From NCBI RefSeq assembly GCF_900188485.1, contig NZ_FZPH01000002.1, positions 496,001-560,000 on the forward strand: DNA of 64,000 nt. The letters run 5' to 3'. The stretch is from Asanoa hainanensis. GTDB taxonomy: Bacteria > Actinomycetota > Actinomycetes > Mycobacteriales > Micromonosporaceae. A program made the translations under genes and the position numbers. The notes beneath the pieces are model-generated. The model searched no databases. It had not been told where the DNA came from and was given only the letters and a program-made list of their open reading frames with translations. Shown here one piece after another: positions 53,494 to 62,233 of the stretch (within the stretch, counting starts at the first letter, position 1; the number at the start of each line of letters is the position of its first letter).

Positions 53494-53939
53494 CCCGCGG
53501 CGCAACCGGATGGGGAGGATGCCGTGATTCGGGTCTGACGCGGACAGATCAGCTAAGGAATGTCCGCCGCACCGGCAACGAGCGGCGTTCGCGACACCGG
53601 TCCCGGGCGGTACGAGCGGGGCCGGTCCTGGGCGGCGCAGCGGCGCAGTTTGGGCCGAGTTCGCCGCGCTGGCCTCGGGCGGGGTTGCGTGCTCGCATCG
53701 GGGCGGCGTTTGCGGCGCTGGTCTTCGGCGGCGTTGATGGCGCCGGCTTGGGCGGCAATTCGTGGCGCCGGTCTTGGGCCGAGTTCGCCGCGCGGGTTTC
53801 GGGGAGCGCTGCCGCGCTGGTCTTGGGCGGCGTTTTGTGGTGCCGGTCCCGGGCGCGGTTTGCCGCGCCGGTCTCGGGCGCGGCTCGCCGTGGCGGTGTC
53901 CACCACGACGGCGCGCCCGCGACCGGCACTATCGATCGG
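53494..53939. repeat. Tract D: about twelve ~25-bp degenerate repeats
   Basis: In the 446-bp gap between convergent stops, units of 22-27 bp follow each other from about 53602 to 53905, near the pattern GGCGGCGTTTGCGGCGCTGG followed by TCTTG. Clear examples lie near 53703, 53729, 53753, 53829 and 53855. Units differ by substitutions and small indels and are not multiples of three. The flanking 100 bp is non-repetitive with no gene seen. Confidence 0.7.
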
Positions 53940-55328
53940 CTAACCCACGGCGCAGGCTGAGCCATTGAGCGCGAACGAAGACGGAGACACATAACCGCCG
54001 CCGTGTGTGCCCTGATAACCGAAGGTGGTGCTCGCCCCGGGGGCCAGGGTTCCGTTCCAGGTCAGGTTGCGCGCGGTCACCGCCGACCCGTTCGTGGTCA
54101 CGGTGGCGTTCCAGCTGTTCGTGATCGTCTGGCCGGAGGGGAGGTTGTAGGTCAGCGTCCAGCCGTTCACGGTGCTCGTGCCGGTGTTGGTCACCGTTAC
54201 GTCCGCGGTGAAGCCGTTGCTCCACGGGTTGGCCGCGTAGCGGACGCGGCAACCGGAGCCGCCTCCACCGGATCCCGCCAGGGTGGTCGCGGTGCGGCCG
54301 GGCGACGTGGCGGAGACGTTGCCGGCGGCGTCACGGGCGCGCACGGTGAAGGTGTAGGTCGTGCTCGCGGAGAGCCCGCTCGCCGTGAAAGACGTGCCGG
54401 ACGTGCTGCCGGCCAGCGTCGCCGTGCCGGTGCCCTGCTGGCGATAGACGTCGTACCCGGTGACGCCGACGTTGTCGGTGGACGCTGCCCACGAGAGCGC
54501 GACGCTCGACGCGGTGACGGTGCCCGCGGTCGGCTGGCCCGGTGTCGTCGGCGCCTGTGAGTCCGGGCCCGGCCCGGTGCCGCCGCCGTTCACCGCGGCC
54601 GAGAACGCGCTCACGCCGAGCCCGACGCCGCCGTTCCACGGTTCGAAGCCCGCCTGGATGCTGGTCAGGTACCACGAATTGGTGATCGCCCCGCGCGACC
54701 GCACGTCGGCGATGAAGTCCAGCACGCTGAAGTTCCACGAATTGATCGGCGACGGTGCCACGTACGACAGGACGTTGTTTGCTCCGTTGCTGCCCTGCCA
54801 GACCTCCCACGTCCGGCCGCCCACCGTCGCCGAGCCGACCGGGCCGCCGATCGGCTGGATCGGGCCCTGCCGGTTGAACCAGATCATGATTTCCATCTGG
54901 TTGACCCCGTCGGTGCGGGGGGAAGGGTCGAGCCAGATGTCGTACGACGCGTTGTAGGTGCCGCCGGCAAACACGTAGTTGATCGACGAGGTGGCGCTGC
55001 TGATCCGGCTGACCTGCATCGGCAGGTTCGTTCCGGGCGAGCAGTTGGTGTAGTGGCAGCCCAGGAACACCGACGGGTACGACAGCGGCGCGCCGTTCGT
55101 GGCCGCCGAGCCCTGCTGGGTGGTGATGCTGAAGCCGGTGTCGGTGACGTTGACGCACTGCTGAGCGCTGGAGCCCCAGCGGTTGTTCTGCACCACGTAC
55201 CGGCCCTGGATGGTGGTCGATCCGTACTGCTCGCAGATCAGCGTGTCGGCCTGGGCCGGCGACGCCACGACCAGCGCGGCGGTCGCGACCAGAGCGACGG
55301 TCACGGCGGCGCGGACAAGTCTGCGCAT
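53940..55328 (-). CDS. Secreted GH12 endoglucanase with FN3 and CBM2
   Basis: The protein is 462 aa. A signal peptide (1-27, ending AQA) precedes a GH12 catalytic domain (28-248) with CEQYGSTTIQGRYVVQNN, nucleophile Glu146 in NQMEIMIWF and acid/base Glu229 in AGFEPWNGG. A fibronectin type III domain occupies about 260-345 (LSWAASTDNVGVTGYDVYR). The C-terminus (about 358-462) is a CBM2 cellulose-binding module (CRVRYAANPWSNGFTADVTV). It hydrolyses internal beta-1,4-glucan bonds outside the cell. A CebR/CelR-type palindrome lies 30 bp upstream, so cellobiose probably induces it. Confidence 0.93.
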   Translation of the reverse strand: MRRLVRAAVTVALVATAALVVASPAQADTLICEQYGSTTIQGRYVVQNNRWGSSAQQCVNVTDTGFSITTQQGSAATNGAPLSYPSVFLGCHYTNCSPGTNLPMQVSRISSATSSINYVFAGGTYNASYDIWLDPSPRTDGVNQMEIMIWFNRQGPIQPIGGPVGSATVGGRTWEVWQGSNGANNVLSYVAPSPINSWNFSVLDFIADVRSRGAITNSWYLTSIQAGFEPWNGGVGLGVSAFSAAVNGGGTGPGPDSQAPTTPGQPTAGTVTASSVALSWAASTDNVGVTGYDVYRQQGTGTATLAGSTSGTSFTASGLSASTTYTFTVRARDAAGNVSATSPGRTATTLAGSGGGGSGCRVRYAANPWSNGFTADVTVTNTGTSTVNGWTLTYNLPSGQTITNSWNATVTTNGSAVTARNLTWNGTLAPGASTTFGYQGTHGGGYVSPSSFALNGSACAVG

Positions 55329-55357
55329 GCTGCTCCTTCCGGGGACGAGGGAGGAGA

Positions 55358-55371
55358 TGGGAGCGCTTCCA
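55358..55371. promoter_or_regulatory. CebR/CelR-type operator (TGGGAGCGCTTCCA)
   Basis: This 14-bp site differs at one base from the TGGGAGCGCTCCCA palindrome bound by CebR/CelR LacI-family repressors in cellulolytic actinobacteria. It lies 30 bp upstream of the GH12 ATG. No CebR gene is in the window. Confidence 0.8.
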
Positions 55372-55474
55372 TCGACACTAGTCTACGTCCAAGGGGATAG
55401 ATAGAGGTCCCGACAGCGAGTAATGTTCTGGCTTCATTGGGTGGCCCCTCGACCGCCTCGGAGGCTTCGTCCAC

Positions 55475-56584
55475 ATGCTCCCGTCTACGCTGCGCGTCCT
55501 CGTCGTCGGCGCCGGCATCGCTGGTCTCGCTGTGGCCCGGGCGCTCCGCCTGGCTGGCTACCGCCCCGACGTCGTCGAGAAGCTGCCCGCCACCACCGTT
55601 CCCGGCGCCGGGATCTTCCTGCCGGGCAACGCCGCGCGGGCCCTGCGTGACCTCGGCCTCGAAGACCCGGTCCAGCCACTCGGTGACGTGGTCGAGCGAC
55701 AACGCTTCCTCGACGAGAGCGGCAGCGAGCTCTGCGAGGTCGACCTCGGCAAGCTCTGGGCGGGCGTGGGCGAGTGCCGTGCCCTGTCTCGCGGCGAACT
55801 GCAGCGCGTGCTGCTCGCGTCCGTCGACGGTGAGGTCCGCTACGACACCCCCCTGGCCCGCCTCGACGTCGACACCGACGGCTCCGCGCGCGCCACGTTC
55901 GGTGACGGCTCGATCTCGTCGTACGACCTGGTGGTCGGCGCGGACGGCCGCAAGTCGGCGGTGCGCGCCCTCGCCGCGTTAGGCGGGCCGGCCCGCCCGG
56001 TCGGCCAGGTCGTCTACCGCAGCGTCGTCTCCGGTGGGCCCGCGATCGCCGAGTGGACCGCCCTGCTCGGCCTTCGTTCGGCCTTCATCGTCATGCCGAT
56101 GGGTGACGGACGCCTCTATCTCTACGCCGACGAGCCCGGCACGAGCGCACCGGCCGACCCGCTGGCGCGGCTCCGCGAGGTGTTCGCCGACTTCGGCCCG
56201 CCGGTGCCGGACATCCTCGACGCGGTCGACAAGGTGCAGGTCGCGCTTACCGACGAGGTCGAGATCGCGTGCTGGTCGCGTGGCCCGGCGCTCCTCGTCG
56301 GCGACGCCGCGCACGCCACGTCGCCGACCCTGTCCGAGGGCGCGGCCATGGCGCTCGAAGACGCGGTGGTCCTGGCCGAGGCACTCGGCAACGCGGGGTC
56401 GGTGCCCGAGGCACTCCGCCGCTACGAGAGCCGCCGCCGCCCCCGCACGAAATGGGTCCTGGACCGCACCCGCGACCGCGACCGCACCCGCGACGTCACG
56501 CCGGCCCTGCGCGACCCGCTTCTCCGCGGCCGAGGCGGCCGCATCTTCCGGGAGCACTACCGCCTCCTGGTCGATCCGGTCTAA
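55475..56584 (+). CDS. FAD-dependent monooxygenase
   Basis: This 369-aa group A flavoprotein monooxygenase has the FAD motif LRVLVVGAGIAGLAVARALR, the DG motif DLVVGADGRKSAVR and the second FAD motif GPALLVGDAAHATSPTLSEGAAMALED. The C-terminus is short and basic (DRTRDRDRTRD). It differs from the monooxygenase at 50742 and is not adjacent to a regulator. It is followed at once by an 18-bp tandem repeat. Substrate unknown. Confidence 0.9.
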   Translation: MLPSTLRVLVVGAGIAGLAVARALRLAGYRPDVVEKLPATTVPGAGIFLPGNAARALRDLGLEDPVQPLGDVVERQRFLDESGSELCEVDLGKLWAGVGECRALSRGELQRVLLASVDGEVRYDTPLARLDVDTDGSARATFGDGSISSYDLVVGADGRKSAVRALAALGGPARPVGQVVYRSVVSGGPAIAEWTALLGLRSAFIVMPMGDGRLYLYADEPGTSAPADPLARLREVFADFGPPVPDILDAVDKVQVALTDEVEIACWSRGPALLVGDAAHATSPTLSEGAAMALEDAVVLAEALGNAGSVPEALRRYESRRRPRTKWVLDRTRDRDRTRDVTPALRDPLLRGRGGRIFREHYRLLVDPV

Positions 56585-56601
56585 GGACCAAGCGACCCGA
56601 C

Positions 56602-56744
56602 GCGAGCCGGGGTTTGGATGCGAGCCGGGGTTTGGATGCGAGCCGGGGTTTGGATGCGAGCCGGCGCTCTGGCGCGAGCCAGCCCTTGGGTGGGAGCCGG
56701 GGTTGGAGGTGAGCCGGCGCTTGGACGCGAGTCAGCGCTCCGGT
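56602..56744. repeat. Tract E: 18-bp tandem repeat, about eight units
   Basis: Three perfect copies of GCGAGCCGGGGTTTGGAT (56602-56655) are followed by about five increasingly divergent copies (56656-56744). The exact-to-degenerate gradient is typical of a minisatellite growing at one end. It lies 18 bp after the monooxygenase stop and is part of a 478-bp gap (56585-57062); the rest of that gap has no gene that I can see and should contain the ctaD promoter. Confidence 0.85.
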
Positions 56745-57062
56745 GCGAGGCTGGTCGACGACGGCGGTTCCCGGTCCACGTGGTCCAGGGGAAGCGACCC
56801 GCCCCGCGCGAGACGGCAGCCACCGACAAGGCCGAGCTGACGCGGATCTAGGCCCCCGTACACCCTGGTGCGTCAGATCTGTGATCTTTCGCCCGCGTTC
56901 CGTGACCGACTTTCCGGGCAACCCGGGAAGCGTCCCTAACGGAGCCCCGACCCGCTCCGGCCAGCGCGGGTGTCAAGAGAGGTTCTCACCACCCAGCGCG
57001 GGAACCCGCAGATGCGAGGACTATTCTGCCTCCGACACAAACGACGATTGCGGAGGCCTGTG

Positions 57063-58817
57063 GTGACCACCGTTGCACCGAAGCCGATCGTGACCCGGCC
57101 CTGGCCGGTCCGCCAGCCGGTGAAGGGCTCGGCCTTCGCGCGCCTGCTGCGCACGACCGATGCGAAGCAGATCGGGATCATGTACATGGTCACGAGCTTC
57201 GCGTTCTTCCTCATCGGCGGGTTGATGGCGCTGCTGATGCGCGCCGAGCTCGCTCGGCCCGGCATGCAGTTCCTGTCGCCGGAGCAGTACAACCAGCTGT
57301 TCACGATGCACGGCACGATCATGCTGCTGTTCTTCGCGACGCCGATCGTGTTCGCGTTCGCGAACTTCGTGGTGCCGTTGCAGATCGGCGCCCCGGACGT
57401 CTCGTTCCCGCGCCTGAACAGCTTCGCCTACTGGCTGTACGCGTTCGGCGGCTCGATCGCGCTCGGCGGCTTCTTCACCCCGGGCGGCGCCGCTGACTTC
57501 GGCTGGTTCGCCTACGCGCCGCTGAGCAGTGTCGAGCACACGCCGGGTGTCGGCGCCAACATGTGGATCGTCGGTCTGGCCATCTCCGGTCTGGGCACGA
57601 TCCTCGGTGGTGTCAACATGATCACCACGATCCTGACGCTGCGTGCCCCGGGCATGACGATGTTCCGGATGCCGATCTTCACCTGGAACATCCTGGTCAC
57701 CAGCCTGCTGGTCATCATGGTCTTCCCGCTGCTGGCGGCGGCGCTGTTCGCGCTGGCGGCAGACCGCATCCTCGGTGCGCACGTGTACGACGCGGCGACC
57801 GGCGGACCCATGCTCTGGCAGCATCTGTTCTGGTTCTTCGGCCATCCCGAGGTCTATATCGTCGCGCTGCCGTTCTTCGGCATCATCAGCGAGGTCATCC
57901 CGGTCTTCTCCCGCAAGCCGGTCTTCGGCTACAAGGGCCTGGTCGGCGCGACCATCGCGATCGCGGCGCTTTCGATGAGCGTGTGGGCGCACCACATGTT
58001 CGCGACCGGCCAGGTGCTGCTGCCGTTCTTCAGCTTCCTGAGCTTCCTGATCGCCGTACCCACGGGCATGAAGTTCTTCAACTGGATCGGCACGATGTGG
58101 CGCGGCCAGATCAGCTTCGAGACTCCGATGCTGTTCGCGATCGGCTTCCTGGTGACGTTCCTCTTCGGCGGTCTCACCGGCGTCCTGCTCGCCAGCCCGC
58201 CGATCGACTTCCACGTCTCCGACACGTACTTCGTCGTCGCGCACTTCCACTACGTGCTCTTCGGCACGATCGTGTTCGCCGTCTACTCGGGCATCTACTT
58301 CTGGTTCCCGAAGATGTTCGGCCGCATGCTCGACGAGCGCCTGGGCAAGATCCACTTCTGGCTGACGTTCATCGGCTTCCACACCACCTTCCTGGTGCAG
58401 CACTGGCTGGGCGCGGAAGGCATGCCCCGGCGGTACGCGGACTACCGGCCGGACGACGGCTTCACCACGCTCAACGAGATCTCCACGATCGGCGCCTTCG
58501 TCCTGGGCATCTCGACGCTGCCGTTCCTCTACAACATCTGGAAGTCCTACAAGGCCGGGCCGGTCGTGCTGGCCGACGACCCGTGGGGCTACGGCAACTC
58601 GCTGGAGTGGGCGACCTCGTCCCCGCCGCCGCTGCGCAACTTCGACAAGATGCCGCGGATCCGGTCCGAGCGCCCCGCGTTCGACCTGAAGTTCCCGGAG
58701 CTAGCCGCCGGCCGCTCGGTAGCCGGCCCGCCGGAAGGCGGCGCCAAACCGCTGACCACCGAGTCCGACGGCGGCGCCAGCTACCAGGAAGACACCGCGA
58801 GCAACGTCGACCGCTAG
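57063..58817 (+). CDS. ctaD: Cytochrome c oxidase subunit I
   Basis: The protein is 584 aa from GTG 57063, with GGAGG 7 nt before it; an ATG at 57012 lacks such a site. Twelve membrane helices carry the haem and copper ligands: His83 in [22 protein letters not shown] (CuB His and cross-linked Tyr), [11 protein letters not shown] and [14 protein letters not shown]. This is the catalytic subunit of the aa3-type terminal oxidase, acting in the cytoplasmic membrane. No ctaC, ctaE, ctaF or qcr genes are adjacent, as is usual for actinobacterial ctaD. The C-terminal tail (about 550-584) is hydrophilic. Confidence 0.95.
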   Translation: MTTVAPKPIVTRPWPVRQPVKGSAFARLLRTTDAKQIGIMYMVTSFAFFLIGGLMALLMRAELARPGMQFLSPEQYNQLFTMHGTIMLLFFATPIVFAFANFVVPLQIGAPDVSFPRLNSFAYWLYAFGGSIALGGFFTPGGAADFGWFAYAPLSSVEHTPGVGANMWIVGLAISGLGTILGGVNMITTILTLRAPGMTMFRMPIFTWNILVTSLLVIMVFPLLAAALFALAADRILGAHVYDAATGGPMLWQHLFWFFGHPEVYIVALPFFGIISEVIPVFSRKPVFGYKGLVGATIAIAALSMSVWAHHMFATGQVLLPFFSFLSFLIAVPTGMKFFNWIGTMWRGQISFETPMLFAIGFLVTFLFGGLTGVLLASPPIDFHVSDTYFVVAHFHYVLFGTIVFAVYSGIYFWFPKMFGRMLDERLGKIHFWLTFIGFHTTFLVQHWLGAEGMPRRYADYRPDDGFTTLNEISTIGAFVLGISTLPFLYNIWKSYKAGPVVLADDPWGYGNSLEWATSSPPPLRNFDKMPRIRSERPAFDLKFPELAAGRSVAGPPEGGAKPLTTESDGGASYQEDTASNVDR

Positions 58818-58827
58818 CTAGCGCTCG

Positions 58828-58883
58828 AACGAAAGAAGCGGCGCGCAGGCCCAGACACGGGTCGGCGCGCCGCTTCTTTCGTT
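58828..58883. terminator. Bidirectional intrinsic terminator with 18-bp perfect stem
   Basis: AACGAAAGAAGCGGCGCG (58828-58845) and CGCGCCGCTTCTTTCGTT (58866-58883) are perfect inverted repeats with a 20-nt loop. The purine/pyrimidine ends give U-rich 3' sides on both strands. The site separates ctaD from the convergent membrane-protein gene and touches the latter's stop codon. Confidence 0.85.
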
Positions 58884-59437
58884 CAGACGATCAGCACGAT
58901 CGCCGCAACACCGAGGATCACGTCAACGACGAAACACCATTCGGCGTACGAGCGAGGCACGACTCTGTTGACCCTGTGGTGATAGGCGTCCCAGGCCGCG
59001 TGCGCGAGCAGCCCGAGCGAGATCAGCACCCCTCCGAACACCAGCGATCCGGCCTCGATGGCGATCACCGCCACGGCGGCGAACAGCACGGCGGCGACCA
59101 CCTGAAGGCCGAAGCCGGGCGCCCGCCGCACGGTACCCAGCACCACGAAGACGACGGACGCGACCAGCAGCGCGTACGCCACGTTCAGCTCGAAGATCCG
59201 CAACGGCCCGACCGCGACGGCGCCGATCAGCACGGCCGGCCAGGTGATGCCCGGACGGCTGAACGATGCGGGCACCAGATAGGCGAGCGGACAGAGGACG
59301 AGCAGGAAAGCCAGGCCGCGTACGTCGTCGAGGCCGTACAGCGTCACCGCGACCAACGGGATCGCGGCCAGGGTGGGCCATCGCCGGGCCAGCCACCGCA
59401 GCAGCGACGGGTTCTGGTCGGTCGTCGTGGAAGTCAT
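58883..59437 (-). CDS. Hypothetical integral membrane protein, 184 aa
   Basis: This protein has about six hydrophobic segments over residues 20-184 (for example LVAVTLYGLDDVRGLAFLLVL, VLLVASVVFVVLG and CFVVDVILGVAAIVLIV). HAAWDAYHHRVNRVVPRSYAEW near the C-terminus has clustered His and Asp residues on one side of the membrane, which may bind a metal or haem. I do not recognise a named family. It is divergent from the second GlxA-type regulator (91 bp), so it could be controlled by it. Confidence 0.75.
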   Translation of the reverse strand: MTSTTTDQNPSLLRWLARRWPTLAAIPLVAVTLYGLDDVRGLAFLLVLCPLAYLVPASFSRPGITWPAVLIGAVAVGPLRIFELNVAYALLVASVVFVVLGTVRRAPGFGLQVVAAVLFAAVAVIAIEAGSLVFGGVLISLGLLAHAAWDAYHHRVNRVVPRSYAEWCFVVDVILGVAAIVLIV

Positions 59438-59528
59438 GACCCCGACCGTGCCAGCGGGCCCGCGCGGCGGAAACGGTACGCGATCGACAGGTCCGATTCC
59501 CTGGGATCGGCGGCCTAAGGTCAGGGAT

Positions 59529-60545
59529 ATGGAGCCTCGTCACATCGTGATGGTCGGGTACGACGGTGCCGAGCTGCTCGACATCGCCTGCGTCACGTCG
59601 ACCTTCGGGCTGGCCAACGCGATCGGCCAGCTCCGACCGGGCTATCGCGTCTCGCTGGCCACCCCCGGCGGCCACCCGATCCGCTGCGACAGCGGCCTGG
59701 TGCTGCAGGCGGAGCTGGCCCTGGAGCGACTAACCGGCCCGCTGGACACCGTGATCGTCTCGGGCGGTTTCGGCCACGAGGCGGCGGCGGACAACGCCCT
59801 GGTGGTCGCCCACGTGCGCCGGCTGGCCCGGGAGAGCCGCCGGATCGCGTCGGTCTGCACCGGCGCGACGGTCCTCGCCGCGACCGGCCTGCTGGACGGT
59901 CACCGCGCGACCACCCACTGGCGGTTCGCGCCGCGACTGGCGAGCCGCTATCGCGACGTCCGCGTCGACCCCGCACCGATCTTCATCCGCGAGGGCCGCA
60001 TGGCCACCGCCGCCGGCGTCACCAGCGGCCTGGACCTGACGCTGGCGTTCGTCGAGGAGGACCACGGCCCCGAGTTGTCGCGCCAGGTCGCCCGAGACCT
60101 GGTCACGTACCTGCAAAGACCGGGCAACCAGGCACAGATGAGCGTGTACGTGGCCCCGCCCGCCCCCGAGAACGACCTGGTCCGCCGAGCCGTCGACCAC
60201 GTGGTCAGCCACCTGGACACGGACCTGTCCACGGCGCGCCTGGCCGACGCGGTCGGGGTGAGCGCCCGCCATCTGACCAGGCTGTTCCTGCGCGCGCTAG
60301 GCGACCCACCGGCCCGCTTCGTCCGCGCGGCCCGCGTCGACGCGGCGGCGCGGTTGCTTGACTCGACCGACCTCCCGATGCCCGAGGTGGCGGCCCGCAC
60401 GGGCTTCGGCTCGGTCGAAGCGTTGCGGCAGGCCTTCGTGGTCCGCTTCGGCATGCCGCCGGCGAAGTTCCGCGCCGTCTCCCGCCGCCCGGCGACCGAC
60501 CACCCGGACCAAGACAGAGCAACGGCTGACTCGAAACCTGCGTAG
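59529..60545 (+). CDS. GlxA-type AraC-family regulator (second copy)
   Basis: This 338-aa protein has an N-terminal DJ-1/PfpI-like domain (residues 3-185) with Cys in IASVCTGATVLAATGLLDG. Two AraC helix-turn-helices follow: LADAVGVSARHLTRLFLRAL and MPEVAARTGFGSVEALRQAF. It has the same architecture as the regulator at 41078 but is a distinct protein. Its likely target is the divergent membrane-protein gene or its own promoter. It is followed by repeat tract F. Confidence 0.92.
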   Translation: MEPRHIVMVGYDGAELLDIACVTSTFGLANAIGQLRPGYRVSLATPGGHPIRCDSGLVLQAELALERLTGPLDTVIVSGGFGHEAAADNALVVAHVRRLARESRRIASVCTGATVLAATGLLDGHRATTHWRFAPRLASRYRDVRVDPAPIFIREGRMATAAGVTSGLDLTLAFVEEDHGPELSRQVARDLVTYLQRPGNQAQMSVYVAPPAPENDLVRRAVDHVVSHLDTDLSTARLADAVGVSARHLTRLFLRALGDPPARFVRAARVDAAARLLDSTDLPMPEVAARTGFGSVEALRQAFVVRFGMPPAKFRAVSRRPATDHPDQDRATADSKPA

Positions 60546-61009
60546 TCAGCAGGCCGCCTGCTCTACTACCGAACCCGTAACGTTCCTCCGCCGTGCGTTG
60601 TGTGCCGTTTCGAACACCGGCCCGCGCACCCAGACCCGCGGCGGCGCCGGTCTCGTTGCTGGCCGCGCGCGTCATCGCCGATCCGCAGGCCAACGGCGTG
60701 GCCTTCGCGCTGGTGTAGCCGGCCTTCGCGGAAGCGGTGGTTGATTGGTCTCGTCGGCCTGACCGACCCGGAACACAAGACGCCGTGCGACTTGTGCGGT
60801 CCCGGCCCGTGCGGCTCGTGCGGTCCCGGTCCGTGCGGTCCCGGTCCGTGCGGTCCCGGTCCGTGCGGCCCTTGCGGTCCCGGTCCGTGCGGCTCGTGCG
60901 GTCCCGGTCCGTGCGGTCCCGGTCCGTGCGGCCCCGACCCGCGCCTCCGTAGTGGCCGGTGCCAGTCCCTGGCCACGCAGCGATCCAAAACGCGAACGCC
61001 CGCCCGGCC
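60546..61009. repeat. Tract F: 15-bp tandem repeats in a convergent gap
   Basis: In the 464-bp gap, 60794-60940 is a tandem array of GTGCGGTCCCGGTCC with a few 9-bp short forms (GTGCGGCTC). All units are multiples of three, so every frame is open across it; one frame reads Cys-Gly-Pro-Gly-Pro repeats. No ribosome site or conserved flank supports a protein. The left 250 bp contains no feature I can support. Confidence 0.75.
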
Positions 61010-62233
61010 TTACTCCGCGACGACCAGCGCCGGTTCGGCCCCCCGCTGCGCGGGCACCCCGGACGCCGGTGGCCGGCGGCGCGACAGATAGACCGGCAGC
61101 ACGGCCACGGCGACCAGCAACCCCACGACCCCCGTGGCCACGAAACCCCAGCGCGGCGACGAAAGGTCGATGACCCACCCAGCCAAGGGAGCGCCCAGTG
61201 CCAACCCGACCGTGATCGCCGAGCCGTGCAACCCCATCGCCTCGCCGCGGACCGATGGCGGTGCCAGGTGGGAGACCGCGTCGGCCGCGGCCGCCAGCGT
61301 CGGGGCGCACAACGCCCCGGCGGGCACCAGGACCAAGGCCAGCAGGAACCACTGCGGACCCGCCAGCGCGACCAACGCCGTGCCAAGCCCCAACGCACCC
61401 AGCAGGACCACCAGCGACGGCGCTCGGCTCAGTGACCCGTAGACGAACCCGCCGATCAGTGAGTAGACGCCCCACAGGGCCAGCACCACGCCGGTCCAGC
61501 TGATCTGGTCGGCTTCGCGGAGGACCGCGACCACCGTCACGTCGGTGCCGCCCAGCATCAGCGTCGTCGCGGCCGCGATGGCCAGGATCGCGATCATTCG
61601 CGGCGTCAGCCAGGACCGCCGCGGCGGCACCGGGCCCGAAGCGACCTCCGACTCCGCGCGGACCGGTGGGTTGAAGACGAAAAGCGCGCTGCCCGCCAGC
61701 ACCACGCCCGCGCCGATCGCCCACATCGTGGCGTGCGGCGACACCGTCGTCGCCATCAGGACGGCCAGCGCCGGGCCGACCATGAAGGACAGCTCGACGG
61801 ACATCGAGTCGAGGGCGTACGCCGGGCGGCGCCGGTCGGGCGGCACCAGCGCGGCCAGGGACTGTCGGACCACCGAGAACACCGGCAGCGTCAGCACCCC
61901 GGCGGCCAGGGCCAGCCCGAGCAGCAGCGGGTACGGCAACGAGCCCGCCACCGACCACCACACACCCTCGGCGATCGTGCAGACCGCGAGCACCGGGCGC
62001 AGGCCCCGCCGGTCGACCATGCGGCCGAGCAGCGGTGCGCCGACCGCCGCGCCGATCGTGGACGCGGTGGCGACCAGGCCCGCGGCGAAGTAGCCCCGGT
62101 GGAGCTCCTCGACCACGTGCAGGGTCAGGGTCACGGCCGCGGCGACCGACGGGATGCGGGCCAGGATGGCGACGAGGATGAGCGGGCGGACGCCGGGCAG
62201 TGCCAGGACGGACCGGTAGGGGGCGAGCCTCAC
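61010..62233 (-). CDS. MFS transporter
   Basis: This 407-aa major facilitator starts at GTG 62233, overlapping the pncA stop by 4 nt (GTGA). Twelve membrane segments are visible with a central loop (about 190-215, FNPPVRAESEVASGPVPPRRS). The GRMVDRRGLRPVL loop and SVRGEAMGLHGSAITVGLALG are typical of drug/metabolite exporters. Coupling to nicotinamidase is unusual and could point to transport of nicotinate or a related pyridine (inference), but it may be coincidental. Confidence 0.88.
   Translation of the reverse strand: MRLAPYRSVLALPGVRPLILVAILARIPSVAAAVTLTLHVVEELHRGYFAAGLVATASTIGAAVGAPLLGRMVDRRGLRPVLAVCTIAEGVWWSVAGSLPYPLLLGLALAAGVLTLPVFSVVRQSLAALVPPDRRRPAYALDSMSVELSFMVGPALAVLMATTVSPHATMWAIGAGVVLAGSALFVFNPPVRAESEVASGPVPPRRSWLTPRMIAILAIAAATTLMLGGTDVTVVAVLREADQISWTGVVLALWGVYSLIGGFVYGSLSRAPSLVVLLGALGLGTALVALAGPQWFLLALVLVPAGALCAPTLAAAADAVSHLAPPSVRGEAMGLHGSAITVGLALGAPLAGWVIDLSSPRWGFVATGVVGLLVAVAVLPVYLSRRRPPASGVPAQRGAEPALVVAE

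Noticed and set aside
53560-53943. Possible small proteins across tract D
   Set aside because: Repeat units are not multiples of three and their translations have no consistent peptide repeat, so no coding selection is apparent.
56602-56744. Possible CRISPR-like array
   Set aside because: The 18-bp units are contiguous with no spacers and no cas genes are nearby; it is a tandem minisatellite.
60600-61091. A Cys-Gly-Pro-rich secreted or metal-binding protein gene
   Set aside because: No ribosome site, no conserved flanking sequence, and all frames are open because the repeat unit is a multiple of three; it also overlaps the MFS 3' end.
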